This document shows, piece by piece, positions 22,120 through 31,879 of a stretch of 64,000 nucleotides of DNA (its first letter is position 1; each line of letters opens with the position of its first letter). The notes beneath the pieces are model-generated. The model was given only the letters and a program-made list of their open reading frames with translations, did no database searches and was not told the DNA's origin. The position numbers and the translations under genes were made by a program. Source of the stretch: Pisaster brevispinus (Eukaryota > Echinodermata > Asteroidea > Forcipulatida > Asteriidae); NCBI GenBank assembly GCA_023634235.1, contig JAMKCF010000002.1, positions 6,314,722-6,378,721 of the forward strand, read 5' to 3'.

Positions 22120-22993
22120 CGAGCCTGATTGGAAACGATAATTATGTGCATTTCAAGTTCTTTTCAGATATAGACTCATTGAGCGTTGAAGATTGAACTT
22201 AGGTTTACCGTGACCCCATGTTAACCTTTACTTCCGGGTCAACCGGAAGTGGGACCATATCTCAAAAACTACACAACCCATGTTCCATTTCTTTTCAGTT
22301 ATTAGATCCTTTGAACATTGAAGATTGAACTTGGGAAATGGTGACCCCATGTTGACCTTTACTTCGGGGTCAATCGGAAGTGGGACCATATCTCAAGAAC
22401 TACACAACTGATTTTCAATTTTTTTTTAGTTATAGACTCCTTGGGCATTGGAGATTGTCCTTTGGTAACCCTGACCCCATGCTGACCCTTTTTCCGGGTC
22501 AACCGGAAGTGGGACCATATCTCAAGAAGTACCAGCCGATATTCAAACTTTTTTCAATTATTTACTTCCTGGCATTGAATGTTAGCCTTGTGTTACCATG
22601 ACCCCATATTGACCTGAACTTCCGGGTAAACCGGAAGTGGGACCAACTCTCAAGTACTACACACCCGATTTTCAATTTTATTTCAGTTATAAACATTTTG
22701 TGCATTGAAGATTAGCCTAGGGTTACCGTGACCCGTGTTGACCTTTACTTCCGGGTCAACCGGAAGTGGGACCATATCTCAAGAACTACAAAACCGATTA
22801 TTAATGTTTTACAGTTTTACACTCCTTGGGCATTACAAATTTGCCATGGTTAATCCTAACCCCATGTTGTCCTTTACTTCCGGGTAAACTGGAAGTGACA
22901 CCAAATCTCAAGAACTACACCTGGAGCGTTTCATCAATGTAATTAGGAACAGAACAGCTTTGTGTTTGTCATGGACAAACACCTAATGTCTAG
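22120..22993 (+). mobile_element. Helitron-like non-autonomous element, 3' part, ~130-bp tandem repeats
   Basis: At least five diverged units with spacings of about 128-132 bp carry gaccccatgttgacctttac and cggaagtgggaccatatctc. The last unit runs into a perfect 9-bp hairpin, gtgtttgtc-atg-gacaaacac (22962-22982), then seven bases, CTAG (22990-22993) and T. A short hairpin just before CTRR, followed by T, is the classic Helitron 3' end. The same ending closes 34759-35357. The 5' end was not found. Confidence 0.68.
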
Positions 22994-23811
22994 TTATTTA
23001 TATTTTGCAATCAGAAATTTGGAAATATAGAAACAATTACGATACATGATAATATTATTGTTTTGAACACTATATCTTAAGAAATATTGTATAGCTTTCT
23101 TTATGAAAGAATTGTTCTGATGAAAAGTAGAAGGACTGTGCAAGTTGATGCTATGTCATTCAGAACACTGTTGTTCAATCGTGATGTTGTACCGGTCTCG
23201 CAGAGCTCCGGTCCCAACGAAGTGGCTGGTAAGGGAGTGTTTAGAGTACGGTCATGGGACCACAGGCAACCCGTTTAGGGGAAAGGTGTCGAGGGTCCCG
23301 GCGGGCCTGTGAGGCGCTGGAGTCCCGTTGTCACTCGCGAAGAAAGACCACCGTCATGGGGCCTGGCAGAGCTCCGGGCAGGTGACACACAAACTGATAT
23401 TTTGTTAAATTGAATAGAATACCAATCTCCTTTTTTGTGTGACTGGCCTCTGAAGTTACGTTAATGTTTAAAACCCCTTAATGTGAGACCTTGTCCGATT
23501 TTAGTGGTAAGTTTAAAGTATTTTAGTTTTGTATTCACTTGCAAAGGCCTGAGCGACTTGATCGTCCATGATATCTGAGACAGGACCATTCCGAATATCT
23601 AAGATGGGGGGGGGGGGGGTCAGTTCCCAGATTTTTTTTTTTTTTTTTACGGGCTGTGAAACTTGTTCCTGGCATACAACTGTACACAAAATGTGCTGTA
23701 CCAATGCACATAAACACAGATGACCAAGATCTAACCCACTGATAAGTGGAACAATCTGTTCAGCTGTCTGTTCTATGTTACAGGCTTGGCTTGTCATGTC
23801 ATGTCTTGCCC

Positions 23812-24760
23812 GCTGGCGTATTTTTTTCCCCAGGACGAACGTGGGCAATTAACATAAATGGGCGTAGTAAACGTTACATTTCCCCTTGCACATGCGTGCT
23901 TGGACGTAGTAGTTTTGGGTTGTACACTCACGTGTATTATTATGTTATGTGAAAGTACATATGCATCTACAAGTACATGTACATTACATGTACTGTACAT
24001 TGTGTACAAAAATGCGTCGCGGCTTGTTGAGTCTTGATTGCCCAATAACATATTTTGGGATAGGGTTGGGAAGGGTTGGGAAGGGTTGGGAAGGGTTGGG
24101 AAGGGGAGGGAGGGCAAGTAAGAAAATAGACCGACGTTCATAATGAAAGAAGAAACCCGTTAAATGAAATTAGAAATGGCCCTAAATGTTTGTGGTGAAA
24201 GTACACTGCAGTACAAACAGACGCAGCTTGATGAGCTTACATGTAGTTTAGAATAATAATTTGTTGTTGGACTGGGTTCATCGTTCATCACAATCTATAC
24301 AACCTTGTGAAGTGGCAGTAGAAGAACAGCCAGTCGTGTGTATACCACCACTGGCCCAAGGTCCATTGTGGTCATCATTCATACACAGTGTACACTAAAC
24401 CCAGATACATTTCTGGACATCGATAATTACATCAAGGCTGAATGGCCATTCCTAATTCCATGTATGTGTTCTAAAGAGACTCAACAACAGGCCAATAAAG
24501 TCAAACTTTGGGAGACAAGAGTTTGCAAACCTCAAGGAATCTTGAAAGGAACACAAGACCTTTCAGTGTAAACTGTAAGATGTGTTAATATTGGGGAGAG
24601 GAGCCCTCGTGAATACTACTTAGCACATAATAATACACGTGAGTGTATTTCAACCCACAACTATTACGTCCAAGTACGCATGTGCAAGGGGAAATGTAAA
24701 GTTTACTACGCCCATTTATGTTAATTGCCCACGTTCATCCTGGGGAAAAAAATACGCTGC
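23812..24760. mobile_element. Foldback/MITE-like element with ~125-140-bp inverted arms
   Basis: The left arm (about 23812-23945; gcgtatttttttcccc, gggcaattaacataaatggg, ttgcacatgcgtgcttgg) reappears as its reverse complement at about 24628-24760. The middle (about 680 bp) has no recognisable gene. Probably a non-autonomous DNA transposon. Confidence 0.8.
24060..24110. repeat. Tandem gggttgggaa, about five units
   Basis: A 10-bp unit repeated with runs of three Gs on the plus strand; it could form a G-quadruplex. It lies inside the inverted-repeat element. Confidence 0.9.
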
Positions 24761-25330
24761 CCGCTGCTTGAGCAAGGCCACTCAACTGTGGGAGGGACCG
24801 TGGAGAAAGTCAGGCTAATACAATTCGATTGTTTATTACAGGGATGACTGGATTTGACCACGGATGTAGGATTACACAGTCAGGCTAATACAATTCGATT
24901 GTAAATTGTACTGATAAAATACTGTTTGAGAGTGAGAAAAATGTAACACAAACATGCAATTTGAAACTCTTTGTTTTTTATTATTTTTGTTTTCAACCCA
25001 AAATTCTTTATTATTTGTCTCTAGCTAATTAAAACCAAATTATTTAAAAATTAATTAAAAACAAACAAAATTAAGCTTAAGTAATCATCGACAACAACTG
25101 GGCTTGTAAAGAAGTCACTAGGATGTCAAAAAATTAATGGGAGATGAAAATATAATAATAAGAGGGGGCGACAATATTTTTTGTCAGTATCTTACAGTTA
25201 GCAAGTTTCTAGGGACCCGTCATACTAACCAAGTCGGTTTTTCGTGTGTTAACACTCTTGATTTTCAAAACAGGGTCTTTGCTCAAGATTTCCAAAGCTA
25301 GGTCTTTGCTAAAAATAGAAATTTGTAGAT

Positions 25331-26756
25331 TTCGATTGTTTAACCTTCCTTGCTCTATGGTTTAACAAACCAGAGGGTCTTTCAATTTTCATTGTAGGCC
25401 TTAACAATTATTGGAGTTATGCATGGTAATGGAATCAGCAGTTCACTGTCCTTGTCTTATGCTGTCAGACAGCACATACCATGTCATGCACGGAAGACAA
25501 TTCCACGAAAAAATCACAATGGATGCTTATAGACCCTATACAGTTACCTTCACCACTTGTTGTTGCTGTTGTTTGTTGGGGTATGGTTTGTTTGTGTGTT
25601 TGTTTATAATGATAATAGTGGCTTCTTATTGGCGCACAATTCCGTCACGCAGTGGCGCTCAACAATAAGCAAAAATGAAGAACATAAGAAAAGAAAAAAT
25701 ATATATATGTACATCTATATATAATTTGGAGTTGGATTAGAGTGTGAACAAATATGTTTTGAACCACTTTTGCTTTAAACTGGCTGATGAGGCTTGACGA
25801 GGGGAAGTGGAAGAAAGTTCCAGAGAGTATGGCCAGCATTGGAAAAACTCGCAGTCACACCCCCAGATATTCATATAGGGATATTCATCTGGTTTTATTT
25901 CGTTGTCATTAGGACAAATACGATTTTAACCGTGACATATTATTATATTCAGGGTGCTTGTAGTTTCGAATCCGTCCCCATTGATGGTGCGTTGGATAAA
26001 CTACCACTTATTTATAACATCAAACTTTTGACATGAGTCAGTTTGTTAAATAATCAATGTGTGTGGTTTCTTATTGTAACTCGATCCCTCAATCCGCCCC
26101 TTTTTATTTGTATTTTTGTAAAAATACTTTTCCGTTATTCCTCGATTTGTGAATAAAACGGACGAACAAGCACGTCTTTTAAATACTAGTTGACTAGTCA
26201 CTACTGCAGTGAAGTGACAATCGCAAGACTCGATGGCAGTAGTGTAAGGGCACGGAGTAACGCTTGATCCTCAAGCAATGTCACAGATGGTCACAGTTTC
26301 GTTTCACACGATTGAAACATGAGGTCATATCCGCCTTCCGCCAGGAAACCGTGCGGTCCCCGTTTGCAAAGCTTTTGCTTTGTTTTGGCCTTGCTCTGTA
26401 TGGTTTGGGGCTGTATGAAGAGTGTGTTAATGTACATGTAGGGTAACATACATTCACTGCATTCGGGAAACAGCTGCTCTGCTTTCAACATTATTGGTAC
26501 TCACAGTTGTAGTTTAATGCAGTAAGTTTTAAAACATTTCTAAACATTTTTTGGTCATGTTTATGTTTGGAAAGAGTCGGCTGGATAAGGCTTCAGAACA
26601 ACCCCGGATGATGTCAGAGCTTTATAATCGTTTAACATTGATTTGTCATTCAGTAGCATGACGGTGTTTCTTGCTGCCTGACCATCCATGTTGTTAAGCG
26701 CCAGATATAAATAAGACAATAAGGAAAAAACTTGCAATCCCAACCGACGTTATTAC
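25331..26756. other. Intergenic; dispersed-repeat fragment, no gene
   Basis: The stretch 25740-25870 (aggggaagtggaagaaagttccagag and neighbours) looks like a common marine-invertebrate dispersed repeat, judged from memory only. No coding sequence is supported. Confidence 0.4.
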
Positions 26757-26760
26757 TAAT

Positions 26761-26797
26761 AATAGGTGTTCGGGCACTCCGCTCGGAACACCTCTTG
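26761..26797. repeat. Palindromic hairpin related to 19621
   Basis: taggtgttcgggcactccgc followed by tcggaacacct forms a stem of about 10 bp with one mismatch. The architecture matches the 19.6-19.7 kb hairpins, and it also stands after an (ATT)-like stretch. Confidence 0.65.
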
Positions 26798-28189
26798 TTT
26801 TATTTCAAATTCATAAATGTTTGTTGTGTTTAAATTTCAACAGAATCCATAGCGCAGAGGTGTATGAGGTAATATGAGGTTGCTCTATGGTGTTACTATG
26901 CAACTGTGTGATTAGGGTACTATGTAAAACACATAGTTCTAATCTAAGGGCTGTAAGTGCAGCATTCCGCGGTAAGCAGATCCGTGAAATACGACCCAGG
27001 TCTAGTTTGTCTAAAATTAGAAACATTGGCTTATTGTGGATTGTTCTCCTAATCATATGCCTGGAGAGTTTTGTCAGTAGCGGTGTTGGGGCGTTGGAGT
27101 GTTGGTGGTGTTTGGTGGTGTTTGTTTGTTTATTTGTTTGTTGGGGTGTTTGGTTGTTTGTTTGTTTATTTGACGTTTTTTTTACAGTAGTAAAACAGAT
27201 ATTATACATAAACGGGACGGTCAAAATAGTCCTGCAGTGCGCGATGGGTGATTTTTTTATTGTACGCATCTTCTCTACGCCGATCGATTGACATTCTGGT
27301 GTCACGGTCTTGACTCTCAGCTGGCTGCCAACAGTATAAATGCCACTAATGCCCGGTTACTTACGTCACCCATATAGCTGGATAAAAACTGAGACAGTAT
27401 ACAACACCGGAAAGCCTTGACCCAAGCACAGACTTCGACTGACCCCACGAGGTAAATCTCTTACCTCACATGCAGGCATCGCCAAGTAATCTTTGTAAAT
27501 ATACCCACCACGATAACTATCTATGGCTAGAGCCATTATGGGACATTGGATATCCCCAGGCTTTTTACGGCAACAGACAAGTGATGGGTTAAATTCGTTT
27601 CGATACTAGCTGGCGCAAGTCCCGGGCGATGGCTGATAACCGATAGCTTTGAAACAGGACCACTTAACCTTTCAATAGCTACATTAACTTACAAAATTCC
27701 CATAATGCCTCGAAGTCCACATTCACATTCTCTAAGACACATTAATAGTATAAACTGATTGTGTTAAAATTACTTCAAGTACAAAACCTAGTAATGCTTA
27801 GGGCGCTATATAGATAAAAGACTTCACACCCTTAAACGACCCGGCTTTAACACGTAAGAATTGTTTGATGACACAAGCTAATGACAAAACAGTTCATTTT
27901 GTTGTGAATGACTATGGGAAAACATACACATTTCAATGTGACATTTTCTCATGAAGTATACCATGGCGTGCACATTTTTTTTCACATTATGATATGAAGG
28001 GGGTAATCTCAATCATTTAATTTTGTCTTGACAACATGGCCTAATATAAAATAAATCCCGTATACCATGTACATGCGTATTTGACTGACGGGAAAGCTGT
28101 ACATGTAATGTCTATTGCACATGTACATGTAGATACGAGTGATATAATGTGACAGTTTGAATATAAAACAAGGAGTTTCGACACGCCAG
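26798..28189. other. Intergenic; no gene supported
   Basis: A 134-codon plus frame and a 164-codon minus frame overlap at 26811-27305. Both run through a gtttgttt low-complexity tract and neither shows a domain. The rest is AT-rich. Confidence 0.4.
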
Positions 28190-28420
28190 AAACAAAGGCA
28201 ACTCTTACAGTGTTCAGTTTCCTAACGATGTGTGATGCCCATGGTAAATAATGGAAACTTGCCTGTTATGCATTGGCCAGTTTACTAAGAAGTTTACAAA
28301 CACAGAAAACAAAGGAAACCCTTACAACGTTCAGTTTCCTTACGACGTGTGCTGCTCACCGGAATTGTTGGAAACTGGACTATAATTTATTCGCCAGTTT
28401 ACTTCGCCGGTAAAGCCGCC
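28190..28420. repeat. Two diverged tandem units of ~120 bp
   Basis: agaaacaaaggcaactctta ... ggccagtttact (about 28187-28287) is followed by a related copy (about 28303-28408). Shared points include gttcagtttcct and gacg/gatgtgtg. Confidence 0.7.
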
Positions 28421-28553
28421 ACGGAATTGACTGGGTGCAAACACTGCATCCGTTTACATGGGGTGGATGATTCTGGAAACTCCCGCCGTTCGCGCAGTGT
28501 AAGGTGATGTCACATATTTCAGGACTGCATACACTACCCATCGCCACGCCAAT

Positions 28554-29720
28554 TTATTGTCTGTAGAACTTGTTATTGAATTCAAAGACGTTTGCGCCCA
28601 AAATCAGTTCTAACAGACACTGCGTGTGTTTTCTTGCAGGTTTTGGTATGGTGTACAATCCTGATTTTGCTTGTTCCAAAGCATCACAAACTGAGTATAT
28701 TGCCTCTTTCTGTGGGCAGTTTGTGTACATTGAAACAATGTCCAGTGCGATTAGGAGATTATCCTGTCCAATCGTCAAATTATTAAGTCTTATGAGAACC
28801 TGTGAGGAGTCTCTTGTATATGTGCTTTGTTGCTTGACGATAGGGAGCAGGAAAAAATCCATATATTTTGAAATTTGTTGAGTTGGAGCCCAACAACCAC
28901 TGATAATCAGCCTCCCTACAAACCGCGTTCCACCCGGTGGGTTTGTATGGATCTTCGGTAGATGAGGTAAAGGCTGGGCGTTTTGATCTGGTGATTGTGA
29001 GGATTAAGGAACTCAAAAGTCTCTTTGTTTATAACGTTGTCCACGTATAGATTGCGTACGGCCTGGTAGACCATCGCTGTGATTTCACCCTTTAAATCCC
29101 TGTCAACAACCTCATAGTGTAGCCCAGATAATTGTCTTAAACCTTCCTGTAGGTTGTCTAATCTATTCATAACACTTACACCACGGCCTTTGTCAAATTG
29201 TTTTATGACAAAGTTTTGGTTTTTCTTGAGGCCTGTGAGAGCAATGCGTTCTGCTTTAGTGATATTGGATGCCACATTTTTAATTTTGATTTTGGACAGT
29301 TACTCCAGTGTACCTTCAATGTAGTTTTCTAAGTTGAAGGTAGCAGGGGATGTCCATTTTGAAGGCATCCGAAATGGATGAAGTTTACCCAATTTAGATT
29401 TCCCTGCCATTAAAACGCGTAGTCTCATTTTCCTGAAGAACAGTTTTGAATGGCATAGAATAGCTGTTTTTCTGGTTTTTGGGGGGTGTGGGAATGAAAT
29501 TCAAACCTCTTCCAAGAGCAATCGTTTCCATCAAAGACAGTTTAGAGTCAGACAGATTTTTGACAAACTGTTGACTTTTGTTGGCTTTTTGTGTAAGGAA
29601 AATCAACCTCTCGTTTTCATTGTTGTTTGGTTATTTTACGAGAGAGAGAAGATTTTTCTTTTGCCATTCTACCTTTCGAATTCTTGTTGCCTCTGTTAAG
29701 TCTTCTTGACATAGCTGCAA
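28554..29720 (-). pseudogene. Penelope-like element RT fragment 2, broken
   Basis: Minus strand, in order: NLSDSKLSLMETIALGRGLN (about 29552-29493, typical start of a Penelope-like protein); KLGKLHPFRMPSKW (about 29400-29355); TGLKKNQNFVIKQFDKGRGV (about 29236-29177, like the K..DKG block); a middle stretch in a second frame (about 29016-28880); then FLLPIVKQ and LIALDIVSMYTNCPQ (RT motif A, with Asp kept) near 28770-28715. The sequence stops near 28554, before the YxDD motif and the GIY-YIG domain. At least three frame changes. It represents a different Penelope lineage from the 8.4-kb copy (MYTNCP against LYTNIP). Non-functional. Confidence 0.82.
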
Positions 29721-30535
29721 CATGGGGTCCTTAGCCGTTTAAGTATGATGTTTTGCATTAAGGACGATACAGTTACAACGATCATATTGTGATTTGCAGT
29801 CGTTTAAGTACCATGATTCTGTCGAATCAACCACCAACATTCTGTCATGCGCATGCGCATGTGATGTGACATCGCCTGGGGTTGATGTCTGTTGGATGTG
29901 TGGTAAATAGATTCGCAGGGCCAGGTCGTAATGTTCAAAGGTTTGAGTTGATTGGGCAGGCGGATGGAGGGGGGGGGGGGGTCACATGTATACAGAAGTA
30001 GGGAAATTGGATATTAGGGGTAAAGACGCGTTGGAGAGGTTAAGAGAAGATAAAGGGAAGAAATGGAGGGGCGGGGGGTTAAGGTTTGTAGGACAAGAAT
30101 GGTGGGCGGGTTTGTTAAGGAAAGGGACGAAGGGTGGGGGTGGGGGTTGAGATGAATGGGGTAAATGCCTTGTGAAATGAGATGATGGTGATTGATGGTA
30201 GGTTGGCATTATCAAAATTTGACTGCAAAACTAATATTAAGGATATGCATTTGTGATTTAAAAAAAAAATGTTTGCATTAAGGTGATCTTTCCGGTTTTG
30301 GTTTATATCAAGCTAAAAGCTTCTTATAAAAGGGAAGGTCATCATAAAGAAACAAAGATAGACTGATAAGGGATAGGAGGGAGAAAAAAGGGGAGAGGGG
30401 AAGAACGAGGCAAGTGAGTGGGCACTGATCTTATGAACGTTATAGTGGAACATGCTAGAGGCTAGAGTAAAAAAACAAGAGTTAAAGAACATGTTTAATG
30501 TGGTATTTTTTTTACGGAAAACAAACATGGTCAAA
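29721..30535. other. Purine-rich intergenic sequence
   Basis: A palindromic gcgcatgcgcatgtg-type stretch lies near 29848-29862, and G- and A-rich runs fill 29960-30130 and 30340-30410. No gene is recognised. Confidence 0.45.
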
Positions 30536-30580
30536 ATCTTTTTTTGAAATGTGGTGGCTCTGAAAAGAGCCGTTGGTTTT
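30536..30580 (-). terminator. Histone-type 3' stem-loop with downstream purine element
   Basis: The minus strand reads AAC, then GGCTCTTTTCAGAGCC (30571-30556), then ACCACA. This is the 16-nt stem-loop (6-bp stem, 4-base loop) of replication-dependent histone mRNAs, with the usual ACCA behind it. About ten bases further on comes CAAAAAAAGATTTTG (about 30547-30533), which resembles the histone downstream element that pairs with U7 snRNA. The stem-loop starts about 30 nt after the stop codon of the open frame at 30601-31235, a normal histone spacing. In known systems this signal gives cleaved, non-polyadenylated, S-phase mRNA. Confidence 0.88.
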
Positions 30581-30600
30581 GGGTAGCATAGCTATGCTCC

Positions 30601-31235
30601 TCATATCCGTCTTGCGCCGCCCCTGGGTCCTCCAAGGAGACCGGCCTTCTGCTCTGCCGACTCCGTGATGATAGCCAGCACCTGAAGAGCCCGTCGACGC
30701 TCCCTGTCGTCCTTAATGTCAGCCTTGATCAGATTGGCCCCCGCTCTCTTTACCTTCTGAAAGTCTGCCTCAATCGTGGTGAGCTCCGACTGGTACTGAT
30801 CTAAGACCATTTTACCCAGTTCGACGGCTAACCCTGCTGCTTTTGTATTCCACTAGATGATCATTTCGGGCGAGCAGGGGATGCCAAGTGGAAGGGTAGG
30901 AATATTTTTATTAATTTTACACCAGTCAGGGGCGTCACCACGATCAAGGTTTTCTTTCAGTTTGTCCGCCTGTCTCCGGACCGATTTCTCAGGCCGGCCA
31001 GACGGACAATTTCTGTTTTGGCCTTACGAACCAGCCCATAAGCGGAGGAGCTCAATCTGATCTGCTTTTCTTTTTTTTTCTTTTGCGACGACAAGTTGTG
31101 AGGACGGGGTTGCAGTTGCTGGCCACACTGGAACTCAACGTCGTCGTCTTCGAAGAGCATCAAGTCATCCTCCTCCTCGTCCTTGAATGACGACCCAGGG
31201 GTGCGGGGGCAAGAGAACATGTCAATGCTGGCCAT
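30601..31235 (-). pseudogene. Non-histone acidic/basic open frame ending in a histone-type 3' end
   Basis: From ATG 31235 the protein starts MASIDMFSCPRTPGSSF. It has an acidic stretch (DEEEDDLMLFEDDD, about residues 19-32), then a lysine-rich stretch coded by an A-run (about 31065-31080). After that the frame seems to shift: the frame that reads on has RRQADKLKENLDRGDAPDW (about 30980-30925), a TAG near 30856, then ELGKMVLDQYQSEL and DRERRRALQVLAIITESAEQ (about 30822-30640), and TGA at 30601-30603. Charged, probably helical, no histone fold. I do not recognise it; a first ORF of a transposon is one possibility (Penelope pieces lie on both sides). Its surroundings are those of a histone gene: TATA box about 60 bp before the ATG, short leader, no intron apparent, stem-loop 30 nt after the stop. 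The frame change lies at or just after a homopolymer, so an assembly error is possible there; the TAG is not explained that way. Confidence 0.55.
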
Positions 31236-31261
31236 TGTCTTGATCGTTTAGATATTTAGAG

Positions 31262-31300
31262 ATGCAATGACTCCTTGTGACACAGCCAGGTGTATTTATA
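31262..31300 (-). promoter_or_regulatory. TATA box and presumed start for the 30601-31235 unit
   Basis: On the minus strand TATAAATA (31300-31293) follows GGGGG. About 25-30 bases later is GTCATTGC (about 31269-31262), an initiator-like sequence. The ATG follows at 31235, leaving a leader of about 30 nt. Confidence 0.55.
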
Positions 31301-31329
31301 CCCCCTTTAATCGAGATGGTCAGACAACG

Positions 31330-31548
31330 AATCCGCCTTTTGTTTTTACTTTGCCTTTCTTCCCACATATACATCACTCTAGTCTCAAAAGTGCCTTGTT
31401 GAAACACTGGCACCAAATAAATGACGATGATTTCCTCAACAACCTCTTCACTGTACCACCTCTGCTGGCCTACAAACGAGAAAATAAAATAAACGACCAA
31501 CTAATTCGGGCTAGATTGCAAGCTTCTACCGAAGAAAACTTAATTTAA
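31330..31548 (+). pseudogene. Penelope-like element fragment 3 (RT-to-nuclease linker)
   Basis: The plus frame reads LKSALLKHWHQINDDDFL, then PPLLAYKRENKINDQLIRAR (about 31379-31506). This is the pattern found between the RT and the nuclease in Penelope-like proteins (…KHW.I…, P..A+++..N..D.L+RA+L). The 8.4-kb copy has the equivalent PLVAFRRPKNLGDILVRAKL. The upstream RT is missing, and the frame stops (TAA 31546-31548) before any GIY-YIG domain. It starts beside, and points away from, the histone-type unit on the other strand. Confidence 0.72.
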
Positions 31549-31779
31549 AAAATGGACGAACAGAACTTGCAAATTTTGATTGAATTACTACAGGAACAAC
31601 AGTCGGGTACACAAAATTAAAGAAACAAATCGAGACTTGTATCAAGGTGAGATTACGTAAGCCATAAACAAACGAAGAATACTAATCTCTCTGGATCCTC
31701 TTGCCTAACAAAAGTAAGATTATGACCACTCCTTCACTCCTTGTTGCAAAAACTTTCATTAAAATGATACAAAGCCAAA

Positions 31780-31825
31780 ACGGCGACTGATGAAGTGCAG
31801 CTCAAAAAACGCACAGAAAATATGT
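31780..31825 (+). ncRNA. Hammerhead-like motif, weak
   Basis: CTGATGA (31787-31793), one A, GTGC paired with GCAC (31795-31798 with 31811-31814), one A, then GAAAA. It lies about 240 bp past Penelope fragment 3, the expected side. The stem is only 4 bp and has an unpaired A on each side. Confidence 0.3.
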
Positions 31826-31879
31826 TTTGAGCCCTTCCTTTAAAGGAACAAACAAAAGTGGCTCAACATATTATCACAG

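Larger units (their letters stand above)
23098..25330. repeat. Repeat R2, copy 2, split by a ~1.75-kb insertion
   Basis: 23098-23476 matches copy 1 up to about 18672. The remainder of copy 1 (aaccaagtcggtttttcgtg, from 18674) resumes at 25226 and ends near 25330. The 23477-25225 segment is therefore inserted, or copy 1 lost it; an inverted-repeat element lies inside it. Confidence 0.78.

Noticed and set aside
26811..27305. Overlapping 134- and 164-codon frames on both strands
   Set aside because: No domain; both run through a GTTT-type simple repeat.
31552..31620. 22-codon plus frame MDEQNLQILIELLQEQQ..., like the start of an LTR-element gag
   Set aside because: Too short, no supporting primer-binding site or LTR.
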